Source: Anagrus nilaparvatae
Taxonomy: Eukaryota > Arthropoda > Insecta > Hymenoptera > Mymaridae
NCBI GenBank assembly: GCA_022575985.1
Contig: JAKSXM010000019.1
Location: 1-64,000 of the forward strand
Length of the DNA: 64,000 nt
Reading direction: 5' to 3'
This document shows positions 24,219 to 35,204 of the stretch, piece by piece. The position numbers and the translations under genes were made by a program. The notes below the pieces were generated by a model. That model was not told the DNA's origin. It saw only the letters and a program-made list of their open reading frames with translations, and ran no database searches. Position 1 is the first letter of the stretch. Each line of letters opens with the position of its first letter.

Positions 24219-25985
24219 TTGCCTTCTTCTGAAAATTTTTCTTTCACAAAAAATGTTTTGATATTTTTAGCAGCCAAAACCAACTATTACTCCAACAAAC
24301 TTTCCACCAAAAACTCTTCTGCCACTATCTGGAAAGATCTCGACCATTTAGGTCTCACTAACTCTCCCCCAAATCGGAAAAATTTTCTCTCAGCTGACGC
24401 AATAAACAGTTATTTCATCTCTACTCAAAATGCGTCAACCTCAACAAATACTGTTCACTCTCCAGTTAGTACTTCACCTAGGCCTCTCTTCAAATTTAAA
24501 AATATCACAAATGATGACCTTCAATGGGCATTTAAGCAATTTAGTACTAAACCTGTTGGTCCTGACGGTTTATCACTAAAAGTTCTGAAACTCTGTCTTC
24601 CAGTTCTTTCCAAAGTTTTTATTGTACTTCAACAAGTCCATAATACTAAATAGAATCCCCTCAGCTTTGAAGCACGGCAATATTCTTTCAATAGCTAAGA
24701 CTTCAAACCCAACCACAACTGCCGACTATAGACCTATCTCTCTTTTATGCATCATATCAAAAATACTGGAAAAAATACTTCACAAACAAATTACTGATTA
24801 CAACTTACAACATAAAATGATTGTTGAAAAAAAAAAAAATGATTGATTAAAATGATCAGTCTAACTTTCTAAAAAAAATCACAGCACAAACCTTCTATTC
24901 ACTAACCTAACTGATGATATTTGTAAAGGCTTCCATCTAGACCGCATCACTATACTACTTTTGTTAGATTTATTTAAAGCTTTCGACAGAGTTTCCCATC
25001 CTCTTCTATTGGACAAACTCTCCGCTATTGGTTTTTCTCCCCAAACAGTTGGATGGTTCAGTAAGTACCTAAGAAACCGTACCCAGTCAGTCATAATAGA
25101 TAATGCGTCCTCCTCAGTGCTCAACGTAGTCAGTGAAGTCCCTCAAGGGTCGGTTCTAGGACCTCTACTATTTCTTATCTATATAAATGATCTTGGCCTA
25201 AAATAACTTACTCAAAACGACTTATGTTTGCAGATGACCTGCAAATCTACATTCAAGTGCCCTATAAGGATTTAAAATTAGGAGTGTCCCTTCTACAAAC
25301 TGATAATCGTGCAATAGAAAATTGGTGTTCCGCTAAAAATTTCATAATTAACATTGCTAAGTCTTTTCGCCAAAAAATCTTCAAACTTCTTCGATACAAA
25401 TACTTCTTTTTACTTCAGTGGTACCAATATTCAACTCTCTAAAACTTAAAAACCTTGGACTCTTTATCGATCAGGATATGAAATGGAGATCTCATGTAGA
25501 TCACATTATTAAATCGGTAAACCATGTCCTATATAGACTTAGACACTTCAAGCACCTCATTAATCAAAATCTCCGAAAGCAGCTAGTCACTGCTCTTGTC
25601 TTCCCCATCCTTGACTCTGGTGTTTTCCCCATGGGAAATTTAACGGCTCAGTAGTACCAACGTCTTCAAAAGCTTTTAAATGCATCTGTTAGATATGTTT
25701 TTGATATCATACATCCATCTCGTACTTCCCCTGACAGAATAAGGCTTGGTTGTTTAAATGTTAAATTAAGAGTAAAATACCTTAGTGCAGTCCACATCTA
25801 TAACGTAATAAACAACGAAATGCCAAACTACTTCAAGGAGAAAATAAAAGTCTATATTCCCTCTAGAAACTTACGTCCCAAAAATAGCCCTCACCTAGTT
25901 GTAGATACTTCCACAAATCCCACCTATAACAACTCCTCCTTGTCACAATTCAAGTTCAAAAATCAGCATTTTTCGATAAAATAAA
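24219..25985 (+). pseudogene. Jockey/CR1-like non-LTR retrotransposon reverse transcriptase, broken
   Basis: Successive frames encode, in order, TTADYRPISLLCIISKILEK, LLDLFKAFDRVSHPLLLDKL, VPQGSVLGPLLFLIYIND, MFADDLQIYIQ and a thumb region (LKNLGLFIDQDMKWRSHVDH). A C-terminal region continues to about 25970 (LNASVRYVFDIIHPSR). These are standard RT motifs, with FADD as the catalytic box. Frame changes near 24650, 24840, 25205 and 25400 and an in-frame TAG near 25653 break the ORF. The endonuclease half is absent, so the copy is 5'-truncated. The clade is uncertain, but the LLD.SKAFD and PQGSVLGPLLF style suits jockey/CR1 groups. Confidence 0.85.
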
Positions 25986-25999
25986 TCTTACGTTAATCA

Positions 26000-26330
26000 A
26001 TGCCAGTAAAAATCAACTCCATGAAACTTTTTGAAAATTTTTTTGGTAAAAGTTGAAAATTCAAGGAAAAAATGAGACCAGCCGGATGTTTTTTGAACTA
26101 ATCCTTGAAGCCCAGTAAATTTTTGAAAATTGGCTAAAAACAGCTATTTTTGGACCTTTTAGAGCTTGTATCTCGGCAACCCGTCCTGCAAAATAGCTGA
26201 AATTTTAGCTGGCTGAGTTTTTTCTTACTTCAAACCACCCCTGAAAATTTGAGCCCGATCGGAGTTATGGGTGCGCACACTTTTGTATGAAAAGTAATGG
26301 ATATGCCCATATATATAAATTTTTTTTTTT
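26000..26330. repeat. Probable repeat-derived segment of unknown class
   Basis: A less AT-rich block with text such as TCTCGGCAACCCGTCCTGC and GAGCCCGATCGGAGTTATGG, ending in TATATATA and a T run. Its composition differs from its flanks and resembles the ends of DNA transposons, but I find no inverted partner. Confidence 0.3.
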
Positions 26331-26519
26331 TTTAATTATAAATATAATACATATAGCTTTTTATAAATAAAATTTGTCACTAAATAACAACAATAAAGCC
26401 ATATTTTTATTTTATTATTACAAATTTTAGATACTTTTTTTAGTCTAATAGGCATTGCTTTAAAAACTATTATAGCATTATAATAATGATCTTTCTGCAT
26501 TATTTCATTTTTAAATTTG

Positions 26520-27000
26520 GGGATTTCGAGAGCTAATATTCTGTTGCTTTTTTTTCCTTGGAGTCTAGTTTTATTTTTAAATTTACAAATTCTTTTTTAA
26601 TACAAAAGTAATAGAAAGTCTGCTTAATATTCAAGAAATGGTTGGTGTTATTAAAGTGATTAATTAATCTTAAAACTCTGTTTTGAGCGTTTTGTAACCT
26701 ATTAACGTAAACTTTATAAACCCCAACCCAACCCAAAATTCCGTAAGTTATTATAGAATTAAAAACTGCAAAATGTATAGTCTTAAGTTGAGTATAATTC
26801 AAAAATTTTTTTAATTTATAAAAAAGAAAAAGAACAAACTTTGTTTTTCTGAGTAAAGTACTAATATGTTTGAACCAAAGCATATGATGGTCAATTATAA
26901 TGCCAAGATATTTAGCTTCTTTAACACGATTTAAGTAGGTTAATTCATCATTCTCTTCCACATAAATTTTGATAGTTCCCGGTATCATATCTTCAGCCAT
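26520..27000 (-). pseudogene. Non-LTR retrotransposon RT C-terminal fragment
   Basis: A minus-strand open frame of 155 codons contains VKEAKYLGIIIDHHMLWFKH, then LNYTQLKTIHFAVFNSIITY, GILGWVGVY and LQNAQNRVLRLI. This is the post-catalytic thumb and linker region of non-LTR RTs. The catalytic motifs are missing. Its sequence is clearly different from the 24.2-kb and 33.9-kb family, so it is a separate lineage. Confidence 0.75.
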
Positions 27001-29820
27001 AGAGAAAGTATAACGTACGATGATTTACTAAAGGTAACAGTTAATAGATTATCATTAAAACACAAGCTAATATCCTTGATCAGATTATTTGCCCTAATAT
27101 TTTGATGTCTTTTACTAGTATTAATGCTCGTATTGCTGTAGCAGCGAGTAATGATAGTACTCTTGCCCTCTTTTCCTAATAATGTTTATAAGCCATAATT
27201 CGATTTTTTTTCCAAAATTCTGAAACTCGTGTTAGAATTGTCATACCAAACGCGACTGCAGTCCCTTGACGCTAAGCGCAACGGGTTTATAATACGTCAC
27301 ATAAGCCAAAATAAACTTTTCTAAGACCTGTTTAATAATCTACTATTACATTCCCCTTATTTCAAGTTTCAAGCAAAATCTTTAATAAGCTTTCTTCTAA
27401 AAAAGTCCAAATGCTTACGCAATTTATACACACTTTTTTATGGGTTTAAACAATAGTCACAGCTTTCAATTTCAAAATATAATTGGTTTACATTCTGGAA
27501 ATAAAAGTCTGGTTTCAAGTCATCAAATAAATAAAATAAATAAAAACTATGGTCAATTTCAGGCACAATTACTATTTAATTTTAAAAACTATACTATTCA
27601 TTTTTGTTCTATTTTTGTAAAAATATTGTTTGAAACTATATGAAAAATATAAGAGGAGAAACTTATACTAAAATTTTTTAGTAATTTGTCCTGAAATTGG
27701 CCGTATTTTTCATTTATTTATAACTTAATGATTTCTTCGTATGACCATGTTTATGTACAATTTTTTGATTTATTTAATTATAAAATTGCGTTACCGCCTC
27801 TATACTTCCACTTACTTGTAGTCTGTTTTGGCTAACGTTTTTGTTACATAAAATCTTCTAAGAGTATATTATTTTCAGGATTATTTTCATTCTTTTTATC
27901 AAGCATCCCATAATACTGATAATTTTTAGTTTTTTTCACTAAGTACTTAATTTAATACTTTTACTAAACATTTGTTTTTCTCGCTATTAAAGCTCCGGTG
28001 CTTTTTTGAATAAATTTTTCTACGTTACTTTTATAAACCATAATCTTTCTTTCATTGTACTTACAATCAATTTGTTTACATAAATAATAATCAGCCAATC
28101 AAGATAAAAAATTTTTTTAAAAGGGAAAAATTTTCTCAAATATCAGTCAAGGAAATTATAATAAATTTTAATCAATAAATAGTCGTATAAAAACATTTAT
28201 GCAATATTAAATAATTTTCAATTATGTCTTTTTATAAACAAAGTTAAAATGCGTATTATTTAATTGCATATTTAGGTCAAGCAATAATGTAAAATCATGG
28301 TTAATAAAAAAAAAAGATCTTTTAATAAATTATGTCTATACACGTCATTATATATGACATAATATATATAAAATAATGATAATGATTGGTGACGACACAG
28401 GTGTGTATGTTGATAGGGTATTACGTATGTAGATTGATGTAGAGACAATATAAATTATATATGTATGTATATATGTGTTATTACTATTATTATTGCGACA
28501 GATGCACGAAATATTAATATTATAAAGATTCATTATGCACACTCGTGTCTCTATATTTTATGGTATGTATCCCAAAAGAGGCTATATAATCAATGAAAGG
28601 ATTTCCGATGACGTTTAGTCTGATATTCTTAAATATAAAATATATGTTCATATTATCTCTAAACACGTTTTATGTTTTGCTTGTACTATTAATACTAAAA
28701 CACATACATATAAAACATGAAAGTACGAAAAATTATGTACTAGAATAATAGAAGAAAATTTTTATACTTTATATACTAAAAATATATCATTTTGATGGTT
28801 AGTTTTCTCAAGTGAACTGTACCGTTGAAATTTCATGTAGCAAAATAAAAAAAAACTACAAATATATATTTCTTGATGTCAGTTTACACACGTGATGCCA
28901 AATATATATAGTAAGGTTAACGGTTTCTGGACACGTTTAATATATAGTGCAACTAGTATATAGTTTATTTTATTTATTTATTTTTTAAGTTAATGCGTTT
29001 TACAATATTTTACTGATCAAGACAAACTTTACGATATTTATGTTTTAGCTTATCTTATTTATATTTAAGTTAGTTAAGTATCGTTAACCACGCATTTATC
29101 GTATATACAATTTATATAATTCGCTTATTGTACTGATTAATTTAATGGGTATAATAGTAGGTCTTTTAAGGTATTTTAGATTTTACAAAGAAACGTTTAA
29201 CACGAAGCTTTTATAAGGCATTATAATAATTTCTTCAACTTATCAAAAGTTTTATAAGTTTTTTGATCATTTAAGCAGTCGAAGTAAATTCAGGAATTTA
29301 TGAATTTGTTACGTTTTATTTAAAATAAGCTTAAAGCTCATATGTTGTTAGATGCAAGAAAATGCAAGCTTAGCTGGTCTGATAAGGCAGTAACATTTAT
29401 CTTTTAACGTTATTCCAGAGTTTTGGAAATAAATTTTAACTACCCGAATCCTTAACGAAACTTGAAAGTATCTTTTAGAGTATGCTGTATGAGAATATAT
29501 ATATTATTAAAACCTGTTATGTACCTCTCTAGTGACTTTGTTGAATTACGTTAATACAGACTTAATAGTTCCATCATCAGGGTTTAAAAACACTATCACT
29601 ATTTATATATGGTTAATAACTTAAGCATTAAAAACATTTAAAAAACACCACACTTATCAGCGAAGATAATGTTTACAAACATAACGAGTGCACGCTAAGA
29701 TAACTGGCGTGGCACTGATATAGTTTAATATTCATATTTTAAACTTAGATTTTAATATAATAAAATTTATTATTATACTGTAATGCAATAATTTGCATAC
29801 TAAGTATACTAAGAAACAGC
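27001..29820. other. No gene seen
   Basis: AT-rich DNA with short TA/ATGT microsatellite-like runs near 28350-28480. A mildly GC-richer patch at 27225-27305 has no recognisable coding content. Confidence 0.5.
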
Positions 29821-29824
29821 GAAT

Positions 29825-30165
29825 TTAACTAAGCTAGACGCCGGGAACACAGAAAAAGTATGAACAAGCGGGAGTGCGTCACTCTCGTCTCGGCCGCTGA
29901 ACAGTAAACAACTATTATCAGAAAGTGCTCTCTAAGAGAGGGAGAGAGCATAAGCTCTCCCCTCAGTGTAATATAGTGTGTATTTATATGCACCAGGAAG
30001 TATGGCTCCAAATACAGCTCAAAATATTAGAAGCTCCAGCCAAACCAGAAAGTTAATATTTAGTAGCCAGTATGAGGTAACCAGGCCAAGTAACCAGAAG
30101 TCCAGAAAAGAAGATTTCAGCCAGGCTTGACCAGAAAAGGAGTTTCAAGAAAAGGTACCTCGCGT
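29825..30165. promoter_or_regulatory. GC-richer, promoter- or LTR-like island
   Basis: A block of about 340 bp with much higher GC than its surroundings. It holds a GAGAGAGC/GCTCTC hairpin (about 29930-29962), a TATAAATA on the minus strand (about 29979-29986), several CCAGAAA words (30040-30140) and a + strand donor-like AAAAG|GTACCT at about 30158. It could be a first exon with promoter, or part of a solo LTR. I cannot decide between them. Confidence 0.35.
30002..30130 (+). CDS. Small ORF of 42 codons, unrecognised
   Basis: ATG at 30002 opens MAPNTAQNIRSSSQTRKLIF and runs to TGA at 30128-30130, within the GC-richer island. A donor-like GAG|GTAACC lies inside it (about 30075), so the first 25 codons might be an exon. 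No family is recognised, and chance is quite possible. Confidence 0.25.
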   Translation: MAPNTAQNIRSSSQTRKLIFSSQYEVTRPSNQKSRKEDFSQA

Positions 30166-30436
30166 TATTATTATTTCGTTTTTTGTATATCGCGATATAT
30201 TCATATTCGCGATTTATAATTCAAGTATCAATTTTTATTTCATAAATTGATTTCCACGCGGTTACGCGTATATGTGACTGAAATTTATGTGTATGAGCGT
30301 GTTCGTGAAAAATCACCTATGTGTGAGCACGCGTGTCGAGAATATTTGCTGTAATTTTATTAGTATTTATTTTACATTATTTTTATATACACGAGTATAT
30401 CGACAACCGCGCGCACACATACAATCGTATAAAAAG

Positions 30437-30979
30437 ATGGCATCCATCGATAAATTTAATCAAGGCCCACGAGGCTGCAAAATTATTTCTTTTGACCTGC
30501 TAGCGTTGGAGCGGAAATTCATCTACGAGAGCGTAGATGAGCGCGAAGTGGCTTCCACTCGCGCCCGCTTCAACTCTATGAAAGCATGGAAGAAACGATG
30601 GAAAAGGAACCAAGAGAAAAATGCCCTATGGACGCGCAGACTGATCTCAGACCTGCAGGCATGGATGGGACGACAGCATGGGGAGGTGGATTTCTACCTT
30701 ACCCAGTTCTTAACTGGACACGGGTACTTCCGTGTCATGTTGAAGCATTGGCATAAGGTGGCAACAAAGGAGTGCTTGCACTGTCCGGGCGTGGATGATA
30801 CAGTGGAGCACACATTCTTCGAATGTGTTCGCTACTCGGGGGGGCGCCCGCCCTTCCCGATTTGGAGGCCGGAGACGGTGGTCCCGGAAATGCTACGGAG
30901 TTCCGAAAACTGGAACAAAGTAGCAGAGTACGTAAGGACCACCTTGTTGCAGAAGAAGGAGGAGGGCTTTCTATCGTAG
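30437..30979 (+). CDS. R1-clade-like non-LTR ORF2 C-terminal fragment, open
   Basis: The fragment is a 181-residue reading from ATG 30437 (AAAAAGATGG context), and the frame stays open upstream to 30287. From about residue 25 it follows the C-terminal region of R1-like ORF2 proteins: WTRRLISDLQAWMGRQHGEV, FYLTQFLTGHGYFR and a zinc-knuckle-like CLHCPGVDDTVEHTFFEC (C-x2-C-x8-H-x4-C). RT and endonuclease are missing. The first 20 or so residues (MASIDKFNQGPRG) do not look like the element and may come from flanking sequence. Unlike the other retroelement fossils nearby, this fragment has no stop or frameshift, which suggests youth or selection. GC content is much higher than in the surroundings. 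Confidence 0.7.
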   Translation: MASIDKFNQGPRGCKIISFDLLALERKFIYESVDEREVASTRARFNSMKAWKKRWKRNQEKNALWTRRLISDLQAWMGRQHGEVDFYLTQFLTGHGYFRVMLKHWHKVATKECLHCPGVDDTVEHTFFECVRYSGGRPPFPIWRPETVVPEMLRSSENWNKVAEYVRTTLLQKKEEGFLS

Positions 30980-31286
30980 AGAGCTCTCCTGCCCCTAGGC
31001 AGGGGGGAAGGCAGCGGCCAGCTGCCTAGGCTGCGCGTCCCAAACTGAAGTTATACCTGAAAAGGGAGTTCCGGTTTGGGACAAACAAGCGCGGGGGGTT
31101 TAAAGTGTGTTTATCCAGTAAGAATCTGGGGCGTAGCCGGCGACCTTGTTCGCCGGTGGTCTCCCAGTTGTACACTTTGTACAACTGGGCGGTCATGGAA
31201 ATTTGCGGGTCTTTAAGGCCCGCAAACACTCCATGGCTGATGTAAGATTCACATATTTCCCTTAAAAAAAAAAAAAAAAAAAAAAA
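30500..31286 (+). mobile_element. 5'-truncated R1-like non-LTR retrotransposon with 3' UTR and poly(A)
   Basis: The ORF2 C-terminus is followed by a GC-rich 3' UTR (30980-31263) and a 23-A tail (31264-31286). The UTR has three strong hairpins: CCGGCGA/TTCGCCGG (31137-31156), CCCAGTTGTACA with its exact inverse (31163-31189) and TTTGCGGG/CCCGCAAA (31202-31226). The 5' border is approximate. No target-site duplication was found. Confidence 0.75.
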
Positions 31287-31292
31287 CAATAG

Positions 31293-31406
31293 CGCCACAC
31301 CGGTGAAGAACCATATAAATATAATTGTCGACGTTGCAATAATATCATAATCCATTTGTATGACTTACGCTCAGGCGAAAGACCATACAAATGTACAGTA
31401 ACTTAA
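31293..31406 (+). pseudogene. C2H2 zinc-finger gene fragment
   Basis: Directly after the poly(A) tail the + strand reads RHTGEEPYKYNCRRC and, after a degenerate helix, LRSGERPYKCTVT before TAA (31404-31406). HTGE.PYK.C is the inter-finger linker of C2H2 zinc fingers. The helix lacks a normal finger pattern (only one likely His), so this is a decayed or truncated finger. It may be the locus into which the R1-like element inserted, or DNA carried with it. Confidence 0.6.
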
Positions 31407-31619
31407 ATATTTTTTTATGAATAATTATTTGCTTTTTCTTTTTATTATAATTTTTATAAATCCTATTAAAATCTATCATTATAATACCATGTGTTTATTT
31501 TTACATTTAAAAGTACAATTTTTATTATTTTTGTTGTTGTTCTTGTAGAATACTTATTGCTGTAATATATAACATTATAACAAATGGGATTTAAAATGCA
31601 GTTGATCATTTAATATTTT

Positions 31620-33110
31620 ATCTTTAGAATCTTGGTTTTTAAAGGCTTTATAAATTTCAAATTCTTCTAAAGAATTCACGATTTTACCCTTACTAGATAT
31701 AAAGTGGGGGTTAAGTTAGTTTGGAAGCTTAAGCAGTTGTGTTTCTTGCTGATGATGTGTTTGGAAAAATTTGACTTGACATTTTGTAAAATTTTATAGT
31801 GTTATATACTCAGGATATCCAGCCATAAATTTCTTTCCCGTTGACACAATGTAAAAACACTCACAAGCGTTACAACTAAGCTTATATAAATTCTTGATTT
31901 TTGTTCTAAGGGTAGGTGTTTTTTCCTTCATAATAATTTAGAAATTATTTGCCCTGCAGCTTACTTGATAATTAAATTTCCTGACAGCATTTATTAGTGT
32001 AAAAGGAGTGTAATTTTCATATATTGCTGTTCATATTTGGTTTCAGGTTTTATTGTACGATTTTTGTGTTTATTGATTAATTTATCAATAATTTTACTCT
32101 TGTATCTATTGGCAGTGGCGATATATTTTGTGTTGTAGATTTTATTATTATAATTTTCTGGATTTAAATGTATTGTAAGCAATCTGTGTACAAAAGAGTT
32201 GAAACTTGCAATATTTTGTGTATGGGGGTGATATGTATCAGTATAAATAACGTATATAAATATTATATATATAATATCTGTAGCGATTAGTTTCATATAT
32301 ATATTGAAGCCAATTATTTTAATTATTTTCTGCTTCAAGAGTAAACTGTATATTGCTATTTATGCTGTTTAGATAAGATTTCAGAAAATCCAATTGCCTG
32401 TTGGTACCATTCTATATGATTAAAGTATCATTAACGTAACGTGAGTAGAAAACAATATTTTTTGTAATGCTATTATTATTTGAAAAGATAATAATAAAGG
32501 TATTTTTAAATAAAAAAGGTATTTTTGTTCATAGTAATTTAAATAAACGTCAGCAAGAAAGCGAGATAAAGGAGAGCCGATTGTAAAACCGTTACTTTGA
32601 AAGTAGAATTTGTTATCAAAAGTAAAATTGTTTTGCGATATTACTGTGTTTAGTAGTTTGATGATTTCTTGTATTTCCAATTTGCTGAGGCTGCTATTTT
32701 GGTATAAATTCTTTTGTAAATTACACCAAATGTCTCTATGGTTTCATTCACTGGTATATTTGTAAATAAATTTACTATATCAAGGGATGCTATTTTATAA
32801 GAATTTTAAATATTGATTTTTTTTTTATTTTATTGAAAAAATCTATACTATTTTTTATGCTCTGATTATTTTTAATATAAATTATAAGAAGGAGCAGTTT
32901 TATGGTTTACAACCGGGTGAATAGATATTTCTTCCTTATGCGTTTATTTATGCCAATAAAGTCAGGTGCAGATGCTTTGGTAGGCTTAAGAAAGTATTTA
33001 GGAACGTTGTTAAAAATGGAGTTGCTTTCTTCGATGTTGGAATTCAATTCCTTTACAAATCCTTCAGTTGGGTCCATTTCAGATTCCTGAATATTGTTTT
33101 TTCTAAATAG
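31620..33110 (-). pseudogene. Decayed Penelope-like element, RT to GIY-YIG
   Basis: On the minus strand, from high to low coordinates: LKPTKASAPDFIGINKRI (about 32945-33000), the RT motif B region FQSNGFTIGSPLSRFLADVY (about 32540-32600), the linker ASFNSFVHRLLTIHLNPENY (about 32140-32200) and a decayed GIY-YIG start, LYKLSCNACECFYI (about 31850-31900). Stops and frameshifts separate the pieces. The order matches Penelope-like elements. It is a different, much older family member than the array at the right end. Confidence 0.75.
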
Positions 33111-33118
33111 TCCTGCAC

Positions 33119-33185
33119 TTTTTTATCTTAGATGTCTGAACTAATAATGGAACTATTAAGATCCGAAACGCGTCGGCATTGACGT
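33119..33185 (+). ncRNA. Degenerate hammerhead-ribozyme-like motif
   Basis: Between the two Penelope-like remnants the + strand has CTAATAA, then an imperfect stem GGAACT-ATTA-AGATCC, then GAAACGCGTC. The last string matches the hammerhead GAAA with a minimal helix III and GTC cleavage site. ATGTC upstream can pair with GGCAT after the GTC. The first core box has decayed from CTGATGA. The motif is antisense to the neighbouring Penelope-like coding remnants. Confidence 0.35.
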
Positions 33186-33289
33186 AATTTAACGAACTCA
33201 CTGGACGGATATATAAAAGTTATTAATAATATATTCATTTTAAATAGTGACTTGGATACTAAACTAATTTATCAATTTTTTTTTATTAT

Positions 33290-33620
33290 GTCTGTAGTAA
33301 TTTTAAATTTTTTCAATCAAAATTGTGCTTGGTATATCTATAATGTTCTTGTTTGTTGTCATATACAGTAGTAGATTGTGTTTTGATGGTTGATTTTTTA
33401 TTCAAAGGAAAAGAGTTTGATTTCATCAGTTTATACTTGTCAATCTTGTGGTCATTATATGAGTAGATCCAACTGTTTCTCGTTTTTCTTGATAACTTTA
33501 TCAATTCTTTCTTGTGTTCACTTATGCGGACAATTTCTTCACGCTTGGTTTGCCCAACGTAGGAAGCATCACCACCCTCACAGTTTTCTAGATCATTTTA
33601 ACTCATAATTTCTTATTCTT
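33290..33620 (-). pseudogene. GIY-YIG remnant of a second Penelope-like copy
   Basis: The minus strand reads ENCEGGDASYVGQTKREEIV then RISEHKKELIKLSRK. YVGQT, R and EH are the GIY-YIG landmarks of Penelope-like endonucleases. It lies upstream, in the sense of the elements, of the RT remnant at 31.6-33.1 kb. The two are therefore parts of different copies joined head to tail in the same orientation. Confidence 0.7.
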
Positions 33621-33910
33621 ATAATCTTATCTTTACAAATATTTGCTAACAGAACTATTTTTAGAGCCTTCCAGGATTAGTAACGTATTAGCAATTCGTT
33701 GAATTTTTCGCTATACTTTTTAAGAGAGTATGTATGAGTATATTCTTGTAGCTTACTTAAGCATATTTATTGAAAATAACTGCCCCCCACAAGAGGAGGG
33801 TAAAAATTTACATTTTATTGGAGAAATTGCGGGGCCTCCAGTCCCCTCTATTAAAAACATTCTTGATTAATCTAACATGTATAAAAAATATAAAAGTATT
33901 TGACAACAAA

Positions 33911-34641
33911 CTATATAAATTTGAATAATACAATTTCTTTCAATTTCTTGCTTAATAAATAAATAAATAACTGAATATGACCCTTATAACGTGACTGGGT
34001 AGGCATTACAGCAAAATAGAATAATATTTTAAAAAAAGAATAAAAATAAATAAAATATGTAATAAAAAAAGTGTATAAATAAAGATATATATTAATTACA
34101 TAGCCGTACTCCAGAAAAGTGTTCGACATATATGTCTCTTCTTTTTCTTTTAGGTACAAGGGAAAGTTGTTACTTAAGGTGTTATGAATATGGGCTGCAC
34201 ATAGATATTTTTGGCGCAGTCTGACATTTATCCACCCTAGTTGGAGTCTAGTGGGGGGTGATCGTGTTAGGGAAGTGATGATATCGGATACATATCTGAC
34301 TGAGACATTTTGGAGCTTTTGTAGTCGATCGTATTGATACCCTAAGAGCTTGCCCATAATCCTCCATAGTCAAAAAAAGGAAAAATTAGAGAACTAACTA
34401 AATGTTTACGGAGTAGAGCAGTGGTAAAAATTTTTAAATATCTGAGTCTGTAAAGCACGTAATTTATAGATTTGGACAAACGATTTATTTTAGTTTTCCA
34501 GCTCATGTTATGGTCGAGGAAAAGACCAAGGTTTTTTACAGTCTTAGATATAGGGATATGTGTGCAAATAAAGTAGAAGGTGGAATTGTTATAAAATATA
34601 TATATTAATTTAACCAATACATTAGAAGAAGCCTGAATCAC
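33911..34641 (-). pseudogene. Second fragment of the 24-kb non-LTR family
   Basis: Two minus-strand frames read KNLGLFLDHNMSWKTKINRL, INYVLYRLRYLKI, then LQKLQNVSVRYVSDI and LGWINVRLRQKYLCAAHIHN. These align with the thumb and C-terminus of the copy at 24.2-26.0 kb (NHVLYRLRHFKH, LLNASVRYVFDI, LGCLNVKLRVKYLSAVHIYN). A frame change lies near 34350. The RT core is missing. Confidence 0.8.
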
Positions 34642-35159
34642 AAAAACAGTATGAATAACGTGACTCTTCTTTACTAATCAATAAGCTTTTTATAAATTCT
34701 CTAGATTCCTTTTTTATAAAAAATGCCCTCAAGCATGTCAAAAAAAAGTAGTATAATTTATCTAACTCAAAAGTACCTAAACAAAAACTCTTCATTAAGA
34801 GATTAAAAAAAATTTTAAATTAACAATTAAAACTATTTAACCTGATTATTTATTGTTCTACTTTCATCTAACTTTTCAACATTCATTAAAAAATTAACAA
34901 CTTACAACTCATGTATAAATTTTCCAAAAAAAAGTACAATAATTAATTTAAAAAAAATAATAAATTATAGTAAACTTAATTAAAAAAAAAAAAAAAAAAT
35001 TATTTTTAAATAATTAATAAAAATCTGTTTTAAATAACTAAATTAAAATATAAATAAGTTAATGTTACTTTAAAGCCAAATAAGTAACTTTATTACTTAT
35101 GCTATACCCAAGAGTGTAACTCCTCAAGTACTTCAACAGTAAATAAATTGATTATGTAT

Positions 35160-35160
35160 A

Positions 35161-35200
<40 letters not shown>
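35160..35200. repeat. (TA)n microsatellite at a transposon insertion site
   Basis: Alternating TA directly abuts the foldback element and resumes on its other side (36246-36260), as expected for an insertion into a TA run. Confidence 0.8.

Positions 35201-35204
<4 letters not shown>

Noticed and set aside
29829..30011. 60-codon minus ORF in the GC-richer island
   Set aside because: No recognisable domain, no splice link to the PDE7-like gene, and a length expected by chance at this GC content.
33390..33608. 72-codon + strand ORF with several Cys and His
   Set aside because: It is the antisense of the GIY-YIG remnant, whose minus-strand reading has the YVGQT...R..EH pattern.
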